Translations under genes and position numbers: made by a program
Origin: Acidobacteriota bacterium
GTDB lineage: Bacteria > Acidobacteriota > Terriglobia > Terriglobales > Acidobacteriaceae
Direction of reading: 5' to 3'
Length of the DNA: 8,914 bases
Assembly: GCA_021799405.1 (NCBI GenBank)
Contig: JAJZAL010000214.1
Location: 1 to 8,914, forward strand
Notes under the pieces: generated by a model
What the model saw: only the letters and a program-made list of their open reading frames with translations
Told to the model about the DNA's origin: nothing
Databases searched by the model: none
Shown: one piece after another, positions 1 through 5,205 of the stretch
How positions within the stretch are numbered: position 1 is the stretch's first letter
Layout of the letters: the number at the start of each line of letters is the position of its first letter

Positions 1-1095
1 CAAAATCCGCTTATTCATGTCTGCGTGAATGAGCACATTGTAGGCGAAGTGATCTCTGCGTGGACCGGCATTCCGGTGGGCAAGATGGTGAAGGATGAGA
101 TTGCCACCGTTCTCGATCTGGACGGCCATCTGCGCAAGCGCGTGATCGGCCAGGACCACGCGCTCTCCGCCATTGCGCAGCGCATCATCACGTCGCGCGC
201 GCGCCTCGATGATCCTGTCAAGCCGGTCGGCGTGTTCATGCTGGTAGGGCCAAGCGGAGTGGGAAAAACCGAGACTGCTCTGGCGCTTGCCGACCTGCTC
301 TACGGGGGTGAACGCAATCTGATCACGATCAATATGTCGGAGTTTCAAGAGGCGCATACTGTCTCTACCCTGAAGGGCTCGCCTCCGGGCTACGTGGGCT
401 ATGGCGAAGGGGGCGTGCTGACTGAAGCGGTGCGCCGCCGCCCGTATTCAGTGGTTCTGCTCGACGAAGTGGAAAAGGCACACAACGATGTGCTGGAGCT
501 TTTCTATCAGGTCTTCGACAAAGGCAATCTTGAGGATGGCGAAGGCCGCTCAATCGACTTCAAGAACTGCATCATCATTCTCACTAGCAATGCGGGAACC
601 GACACGCTGATGAAGCTGACGGCTGACCCCGAGACCATGCCGAACTCCGAAGGACTGGCGCTCGCATTGAAGCCGGAACTGAACAAGATTTTCAAGCCGG
701 CCTTCCTCGGGCGCATGGTCATTATTCCCTACTTCCCGGTACGCGATGAAGCACTCAAGAAGATCATTCTCCTTAAAATCGGCAAGATTCAGCGCCGCCT
801 GCAGGAGAGCCACAGAATCACAATGACCTGCGACGACGCGGTCATCGAGGAAGTGGCGAAGCGCTGCACAGAAGTTGAAAGCGGGGCGCGCAATGTGGAC
901 AACATTCTCAGCAACACCATGCTGCCGGAGATATCGCGGCAGATATTGAGCCGCATGGCCGAGGAAACGCCGACCGAGCAGGTGCGCGTGGGCGTCAGCC
1001 CGGATGGCGGATTCACATATGACTGGGAGTCACCTTCTGCGGGAGCGGCACAGGATGCGCTGCTCAATGAGTCAGAGGCTGTAACACCGCGATAG
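1..1095 (+). CDS. clpV: T6SS sheath-recycling ATPase ClpV/TssH, C-terminal part (5' end outside window)
   Basis: A hexameric AAA+ ATPase of the ClpB class that disassembles the contracted TssB/TssC sheath in the cytoplasm so it can be reused. The reading frame is open from base 1, so the GTG at 25 is internal and the gene continues upstream; 364 residues are visible. Seen: the conserved segment with WTGIPVG before the second nucleotide-binding domain (bases 61-81), Walker A GPSGVGKT (247-270), the pore loop GYVGYGEGG (about 388-414), Walker B VVLLDE (451-468), sensor 1 LTSN (580-591) and sensor 2 GAR (883-891). The C-terminal stretch after GAR (RNVDNILSNTMLPEISR) is of ClpV type rather than housekeeping ClpB, and vgrG and PAAR genes directly follow, which settles the assignment. 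The missing N-terminal domain (the sheath-binding part) and first AAA+ domain lie outside the window. No missing key residue seen. Confidence 0.95.
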   Translation, partial: QNPLIHVCVNEHIVGEVISAWTGIPVGKMVKDEIATVLDLDGHLRKRVIGQDHALSAIAQRIITSRARLDDPVKPVGVFMLVGPSGVGKTETALALADLLYGGERNLITINMSEFQEAHTVSTLKGSPPGYVGYGEGGVLTEAVRRRPYSVVLLDEVEKAHNDVLELFYQVFDKGNLEDGEGRSIDFKNCIIILTSNAGTDTLMKLTADPETMPNSEGLALALKPELNKIFKPAFLGRMVIIPYFPVRDEALKKIILLKIGKIQRRLQESHRITMTCDDAVIEEVAKRCTEVESGARNVDNILSNTMLPEISRQILSRMAEETPTEQVRVGVSPDGGFTYDWESPSAGAAQDALLNESEAVTPR

Positions 1096-1115
1096 GAGCG
1101 TACTGGCACAAAGGT

Positions 1116-3308
1116 ATGGCCGCTTTTGGACAAACAGATCGACTACTCACCTTCACCAGTCCACTTGGTGCGGACGCGCTTCTGCCTGAATACCTGACCG
1201 GCACTGAGGGCATCTCCGAGCTGTTTTGCTACCACGTCGATCTTCTGGCCGGAACGCACACGGCGATCGACCCGAAGAAGATCGTGGGACAAAAGGTTTG
1301 CGTCGCCATCCAGGCCGAGCACAGCGGCACCCAGCGCTATATCAACGGCATCGTTTCCAGCTTCGAGATGACCGGAGGCGACGACGAATTCCTGCGTTAT
1401 CGCGCGCGCATCGTGCCCAGTTTGTGGACGCTTACGCTTAACAAAAATACGCGCGTCTTTCAGAACCAGACTGTTCTTGACGTCGTCAAGACGGTGCTGT
1501 CAAGTTACAACATAAGTCCCACCCTGGACACGTCCAGCACATATACGCCCATGGAGTACTGCACCCAGTACCGCGAAACGGACCTTGATTTTATCTCGCG
1601 GCTCATGGAGCAGCACGGAATCCTTTACTACTTCAAACACAGTAAGGATGATCACACCCTTACATTGCAGGATACTTCCAGCAAGTTGAGCGACTGCCCG
1701 ATTCAGAGCACTTTCAGGTACGCACCAGAAGAGGGCGGTACCGAAGGCTATTACGACTTTGTGATTCAGGAACTGACTGCCCGATCCAGTTTGGTATCAG
1801 GCAAGCATAGCTCCTGGGATTACAGCTTTATAAGGTATAAGTCCGTGCCGGAGAGAGGCGCAAAGGCGACAACAAACGGTCCCCTGGGCGCAAACAGCAA
1901 CGAACAATATGACTACGCTGATAGCGCCGCCGCGTACCTGAAAAAGGAAGGTTCGGACTCAAAGATAAATGACCTGGCGACATCCTTCACGAACGTGAGG
2001 CGTGACAGCAGCGATGCCGAAACTCAGGTTGTCGAAGGGGTCTCAAATGCGATTCCGATGCAAAGCGGATACACGTTTTCGCTCACGGATTACCCGCAAA
2101 GCAGCCTGAACACGAAATATCTTCTGACTCATATAGAGCACTCGGTGCGGCAACTGCCGTCATATCGGACGCAAACAGAAACTGTCACCGAGCCGTATCA
2201 GAACAGGTTCACAGCAATCCCGTCCTCGATTCCCTACCGTCCTCCCATCAAGACGGTAAAGCCTGTCGTTCATGGCATGCACACTGGTCAGGTTGTCACT
2301 CCTTCCGGTGAAGAGTCATACATGGATAAGTACGGCCGCGTCTGCGTTCAGTTCTGGTGGGATCGGCAGCGCAAGCCCAATACGCCGGATAATACCCTGT
2401 TGCGCGTTGCACAGTCGTGGGCCGGCAAAGGCTGGGGCACCTACTATTGGCCTCGCGCGGGTGATGAAGTTCTGATCAGCTTCATGGAGGGCGATCCTGA
2501 CCAGCCGATTGTTGTTGGCTCAGTGTACAACGGCGTCAATATGCCGAAGTACGATCCGGCGGGCCAGTACACGCTTTCAGGAGTTCTTACACGCAGCTCA
2601 AAAAATGGCGGCGCGGCCAACGCCAATGAGCTGCGCTTCGAGGATCTGAAGGATAAAGAGCAGATTTTCATGAATGCCGAGCGCGACTTTGATCTGCATG
2701 TGGAGCACGACTGGCACACGCTCGTAGGCAATGAGCAGCACACCAAGATCACCAAGAACCAGTTTGAGGAAGTGGATGGGGATTCCCACCTGCTGGTTAA
2801 AGGGAAGCAGCTCCACGAAGTTGACGGCGAGGCTGACCTCAACGTGAAGGGCAATCAGATTGTCAAGGTCGGCGGCGACCGAAGCCATAACCTCACCGGC
2901 AACCTGAAGGAAAGCATCGGCCAGAATTCCAACATCAATGTCGGCCAGAACTTGAACGAGAAGGTCGGAATGACCCACTCGCTGAATGTAGGTGAAAACC
3001 AATACAACAAGATCGGCATGAACTACGTTGTTGATTCCGGCATGAATGTTTACATCAAGGGAGGCATGAACGTAGTCATTGAAGGCGGAATGAACGTGTG
3101 CCTCTCCGGTCCGGGCGGTTTTGTCTCTGTTGGACCCGAAGGCGTCGTCATCCAGGGAACACTGGTGATGATCAACAGCGGTGGTGCGGCCGTTCCCGGT
3201 TCACCGGGCTCACCGCAAAGTCCGGAATCGCCAGATTCGCCCACAGCCCCGACCGCGCCAACCTTCCCCGGCGACGATCCGCCGTCGAAACCCGCTTCGA
3301 AGAGTTAA
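1116..3308 (+). CDS. vgrG: T6SS spike protein VgrG/TssI
   Basis: Trimeric needle that sits on the Hcp tube, carries the PAAR tip and is fired into target cells. The protein has 730 residues. Order of domains: gp27-like base, about 8-340, with the signature YRETDLDFISRLMEQHGI near 152-169; gp5-type OB-fold, about 385-480, with FWWDRQRKP, WPRAGDEVLISF and GDPDQPIVVGSVYN; a gp5-like beta-helix of octapeptide repeats, 537-688; then a proline-rich tail, 693-730. No enzymatic extension is visible, so this looks structural, with the cargo on the PAAR protein. The ATG at 1116 is the only reasonable start in this frame. An AGGAG (1094-1098) overlaps the clpV stop codon but is 17 bases upstream, and AAAGG (1110-1114) is too close, so initiation may depend on coupling with clpV. 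The gap to clpV is 20 bases and to the PAAR gene 18 bases, consistent with one operon. Confidence 0.95.
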   Translation: MAAFGQTDRLLTFTSPLGADALLPEYLTGTEGISELFCYHVDLLAGTHTAIDPKKIVGQKVCVAIQAEHSGTQRYINGIVSSFEMTGGDDEFLRYRARIVPSLWTLTLNKNTRVFQNQTVLDVVKTVLSSYNISPTLDTSSTYTPMEYCTQYRETDLDFISRLMEQHGILYYFKHSKDDHTLTLQDTSSKLSDCPIQSTFRYAPEEGGTEGYYDFVIQELTARSSLVSGKHSSWDYSFIRYKSVPERGAKATTNGPLGANSNEQYDYADSAAAYLKKEGSDSKINDLATSFTNVRRDSSDAETQVVEGVSNAIPMQSGYTFSLTDYPQSSLNTKYLLTHIEHSVRQLPSYRTQTETVTEPYQNRFTAIPSSIPYRPPIKTVKPVVHGMHTGQVVTPSGEESYMDKYGRVCVQFWWDRQRKPNTPDNTLLRVAQSWAGKGWGTYYWPRAGDEVLISFMEGDPDQPIVVGSVYNGVNMPKYDPAGQYTLSGVLTRSSKNGGAANANELRFEDLKDKEQIFMNAERDFDLHVEHDWHTLVGNEQHTKITKNQFEEVDGDSHLLVKGKQLHEVDGEADLNVKGNQIVKVGGDRSHNLTGNLKESIGQNSNINVGQNLNEKVGMTHSLNVGENQYNKIGMNYVVDSGMNVYIKGGMNVVIEGGMNVCLSGPGGFVSVGPEGVVIQGTLVMINSGGAAVPGSPGSPQSPESPDSPTAPTAPTFPGDDPPSKPASKS
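2724..3179 (+). repeat. Octapeptide (24-base) repeat array coding for the VgrG beta-helix
   Basis: Residues 537-688 of VgrG can be cut into 19 consecutive 8-residue units without a gap. The first 13 start with V, I or L, usually followed by G or D at position 2 or 3 (for example VDGDSHLL, VKGKQLHE, VGGDRSHN, VGENQYNK). Units 14-16 start with S or G and read SGMNVYIK, GGMNVVIE and GGMNVCLS; units 17 and 18 are GPGGFVSV and GPEGVVIQ; the last unit is irregular. At DNA level the similarity is visible as GGCATGAA or GGAATGAA at 3015, 3039, 3063 and 3087, exactly 24 bases apart. The 8-residue period is the known repeat length of the phage T4 gp5 triple-stranded beta-helix, so this is protein structure rather than a mobile repeat. 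Confidence 0.85.
3198..3269 (+). repeat. Proline triplet repeats in the VgrG C-terminal tail
   Basis: Residues 695-718 are eight triplets ending in proline: GSP GSP QSP ESP DSP TAP TAP TFP. They follow directly after the beta-helix tip and are themselves followed by a charged, Ser/Pro/Lys-rich end (719-730). The stretch must be extended and flexible. It may reach over or around the PAAR protein that caps the spike; that role is inference from position. Confidence 0.75.
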
Positions 3309-3312
3309 GGAG
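3307..3312 (+). promoter_or_regulatory. Ribosome binding site of the PAAR gene
   Basis: AAGGAG begins within the vgrG stop codon and lies 14 bases before the ATG at 3327. The spacing is longer than ideal, but no other start or Shine-Dalgarno sequence is available. Confidence 0.5.
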
Positions 3313-3326
3313 AGAGCCACACAGCA

Positions 3327-4193
3327 ATGGGAATGCCAGCCTGCACCATCACCAGTCAAACCGCACACGGCGGAGTCGTCACGGTGGGCTACCCGCAAGT
3401 GCTCATCGGCATGATGCCAGCTTCTCGCATCGGTGACCTGCATGTTTGCCCGATGGTCACCGGTGTCGTTCCTCATGTTGGAGGTCCATTCATTCTGGGT
3501 TCGCCCACAGTTCTCGTGGGTGATATGCCGCAGTCGCGCGTCACCGATCAATTGACCTGCGTGGGCCCGCCGGATGTGGCAGTGATGGGCTGCGAAACGG
3601 TTCTTGTGGGAATGGCCGGTGCAGGTGGCGCGGCTGGTGCGATGGGCGGCATTCAGGCCATGGGCGTTTCCGTGCCTATGCAGGCGCCGCCGTCTTCGGC
3701 GTCCGGCATGCAGTCGGAACTACAGCAGGATGGCACCATCAAGACCTCAGCGCCTGCAGGCAGCCGCCTGCCGCCCATCAAGCTGCAGCAGCCAGGATGG
3801 CCTGACCTGCCGGCATCGCAAACACCAAATTTTCAGGCGGCGCAACCGGTCAATATCCCGCCGAACACAACTCTCTATCGCGTCATTGACGGCAGTTCTA
3901 ATCCTTCGGGGTCGTATTGGACACCGAATCTGCCCGCTGATGAAAAAAGCTGGCGCGCCGCCAACGCCGTCAAGCCGGAGTGGAACAGCGATGGGTCGGT
4001 TGCTGTAGCCCAGGCGCCACCGGGCGGCTTGAAGGCATGGATGGGGCCGGCTTCGAGTCAAGGAAGTCTCGCCGGCGGCGGCACACAAGTCTGGATTCCA
4101 CCCGATACGCTGAAACCCGGAGCAATCGTGCAATCACCATGGAGTGGCGGCGCGCAGCACGGTCTGCCGGCCGCAGAGAAAGGAGGCGTTTGA
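3327..4193 (+). CDS. PAAR-domain T6SS spike-tip protein with a C-terminal putative effector domain
   Basis: The 288-residue protein has three parts. Residues 1-95 are a PAAR domain, which sharpens the VgrG tip and binds a metal: PASRIGDLHVCP, PHVGGPFILGSPTVLVG and the second half with DQLTCVGPPD are visible; H39, C41, H50 and C78 are the likely zinc ligands. Residues 96-175 are a linker rich in Gly, Ala, Pro, Gln and Met, with no convincing membrane helix. Residues 176-288 are a distinct domain with LYR (183-185), YWT (197-199), R210, EWN (218-220), W238-x-G, Q245 and GGGTQVWIP (250-258). A plain PAAR protein is about 90-100 residues, so this is a PAAR fusion, a usual layout for T6SS effectors. 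From memory, a similar motif order occurs at the C-termini of some Rhs and filamentous-haemagglutinin-like proteins, which favours a toxin domain; its activity is unknown. The stop overlaps the next start (TGATG), as expected for an effector and its immunity gene. PAAR call certain; toxin call inferred. Confidence 0.85.
   Translation: MGMPACTITSQTAHGGVVTVGYPQVLIGMMPASRIGDLHVCPMVTGVVPHVGGPFILGSPTVLVGDMPQSRVTDQLTCVGPPDVAVMGCETVLVGMAGAGGAAGAMGGIQAMGVSVPMQAPPSSASGMQSELQQDGTIKTSAPAGSRLPPIKLQQPGWPDLPASQTPNFQAAQPVNIPPNTTLYRVIDGSSNPSGSYWTPNLPADEKSWRAANAVKPEWNSDGSVAVAQAPPGGLKAWMGPASSQGSLAGGGTQVWIPPDTLKPGAIVQSPWSGGAQHGLPAAEKGGV
4179..4186 (+). promoter_or_regulatory. Strong ribosome binding site deciding the start at 4193
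   Basis: AAAGGAGG is a near-perfect Shine-Dalgarno sequence 6 bases before the ATG at 4193. It sits inside the last codons of the PAAR gene and rules out the earlier ATG at 3980 in the same frame. It is the strongest ribosome binding site on the plus strand of this window. Confidence 0.85.
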
Positions 4194-4585
4194 TGGGCCA
4201 GGCTCCTTCTGGCATTCCTCCATCGCTCGTCGAGCGTTTCGCAAGAGCATCCGCGGCATTTGTTGCGGCAGTGCGAGACGCGGTTGCCGAGGCGGCGCAG
4301 AACCCTGCATTGTCGGGCACGCCGGCTTTCAGGGCGTGGCAAAGCCAGGCGCTGCCGCTGCTAGAGGAAAAGGACGCATCGATCCAGTCAGAGGCGGCGC
4401 TCTTCCTGAAGGGTGAGCCCAGTTCCATTCTTGTGCATGCTGAAGACAAGCGCGGATTGGCCAAAGACCTTGACGGATTCCCGCTGACTTTCGCCGGGCC
4501 GGATCGCGCCAGGAATCTTGAGCCTTTGGAGACAGCCTTAGTCACGGCCGCGTATCAGCTCTGCGCGGCTGCCGGCATACCCTGA
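4193..4585 (+). CDS. Unknown 130-residue protein, candidate immunity protein
   Basis: I do not recognise a family. The protein has 130 residues, no signal peptide and no membrane segment, so it should be cytoplasmic. The N-terminal half (about 10-70) is Ala- and Glu-rich and probably helical, with a run of Ala/Val/Arg around 17-36 and a Trp at 49. The second half contains short beta-prone pieces (SSILVHAEDK, DGFPLTF) and a final Ala/Leu-rich helix (about 108-127). Its ATG overlaps the PAAR stop by one base (TGATG) and it has an excellent Shine-Dalgarno sequence, so it is translationally coupled to the PAAR gene but also well translated on its own. That layout, directly after a PAAR protein with an extra C-terminal domain, is typical of an immunity gene. 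A small adaptor protein is the alternative. Function is inferred from position only. Confidence 0.8.
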   Translation: MGQAPSGIPPSLVERFARASAAFVAAVRDAVAEAAQNPALSGTPAFRAWQSQALPLLEEKDASIQSEAALFLKGEPSSILVHAEDKRGLAKDLDGFPLTFAGPDRARNLEPLETALVTAAYQLCAAAGIP

Positions 4586-4666
4586 GCTGGCCTATAGCAT
4601 TCTGCAGTCCTGGTGCACGACGTACCGCACGCTCTATCTGTGAAAGGAATTGTTCTCGCGTATTGT

Positions 4667-5149
4667 ATGAGCAGCAACCTCGGCCAAGCTGGAGGGTATG
4701 CCACTGCCGCTCGCATCGGCCGCTGGATTATTCCAGCGATCCCCTTCGGGTGGACGTGGATTCCAGAGTTCGGTATTCAGAAGAGAGCCGAAGCAGTTGT
4801 GCCGAGCAACATCTCTCTGCGCGAAGATCAGTTGCTTGCCGGAGATCAGCTTGCTCTCTACATAAAGGCGCAGATTACGCTGATGAAAAGAACATTCCTT
4901 GAACCGGTGGTCGCCGGGCCGGCGCCGCTGGAGTTTCCCGGCGCGGCCGAGGCGGCGCTCCTGATGCTCAAACACCGGCCGATGCATCAGCTCACCGTCT
5001 TCCAGGTTCAGCACTATGTTCGCAGCGGCAAGTGGATCGGCATTGCGACTTTGACCACATTGGAGTCCGAGTTACTCAAGATTCGCCCGGACTTCGATCA
5101 ATTCATGAAGCTGCTCCGCATCGAACCCGAAGCGCCACAGGATGCTTAA
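4667..5149 (+). CDS. DcrB/DUF1795-like protein, possible Eag-type T6SS chaperone
   Basis: The protein has 160 residues from the ATG at 4667. In-frame GTG codons at 4640 and 4613 would add 9 or 18 residues; none of the three has a well-placed ribosome binding site. The added codons (several rare ones) look non-coding, so I prefer the ATG. After about 20 residues comes WIIPAIPFGW, then VVPSNISLREDQLLAGDQL (about 44-62) followed by a helix, and at the end VFQVQHYV, GIATLTT and PDFDQFMKLLRI (about 111-152). This order (a 'vpsnI.l.ed.l..gd.l..Y' motif and helix, then paired strands and a final 'p.f..ll..i') is that of the DcrB/DUF1795 fold, to which the Eag chaperones of PAAR effectors belong. Eag proteins stabilise transmembrane parts of effectors before secretion. 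Here the gene lies after the PAAR gene and no clear membrane helix is seen in the effector, so an immunity or other role remains possible. Family call is by eye. Confidence 0.72.
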   Translation: MSSNLGQAGGYATAARIGRWIIPAIPFGWTWIPEFGIQKRAEAVVPSNISLREDQLLAGDQLALYIKAQITLMKRTFLEPVVAGPAPLEFPGAAEAALLMLKHRPMHQLTVFQVQHYVRSGKWIGIATLTTLESELLKIRPDFDQFMKLLRIEPEAPQDA

Positions 5150-5159
5150 GCACCACAAG

Positions 5160-5200
5160 CCTGATCTGCCCATGCGGCGGAATCAGGCACCTCTTTTGTT
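5160..5200 (+). terminator. Possible terminator at the end of the T6SS operon
   Basis: CCTGAT (5160-5165) pairs with ATCAGG (5182-5187). Inside it TGCC (5167-5170) pairs with GGCG (5176-5179) using one G-T pair, closing a 5-base loop. A broken T-tract (TCTTTTGTT, 5192-5200) follows on the plus strand. It lies between the converging T6SS and GH2 genes, 10 bases after the last T6SS stop. The T-tract is interrupted and the stem imperfect, so the call is weak. On the minus strand no T-tract follows the stem. Confidence 0.35.
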
Positions 5201-5205
5201 CCGCC

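Noticed and set aside
25..27. GTG as the start of the clpV reading frame
   Set aside because: The frame is open to base 1 and the residues before it continue the ClpV pattern; the gene is cut by the window edge.
2444..3002. Long antisense frames opposite the vgrG OB-fold and beta-helix
   Set aside because: Their composition mirrors the repetitive vgrG coding strand; no family pattern or ribosome binding site.
2724..3179. 24-base periodic DNA as a mobile or CRISPR-like repeat
   Set aside because: The period is exactly eight codons in frame and the units are explained by the gp5-like beta-helix.
3612..3680. Gly/Ala/Met-rich stretch of the PAAR protein as a transmembrane helix
   Set aside because: Residues 96-118 are small and only weakly hydrophobic, with few Leu, Ile, Val or Phe; not convincing as a membrane segment.
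3980..4192. Upstream extension of the 130-residue protein to the ATG at 3980
   Set aside because: It would overlap the effector domain by over 200 bases, its residues are Arg-rich shadow translation, and the strong ribosome binding site points to 4193.
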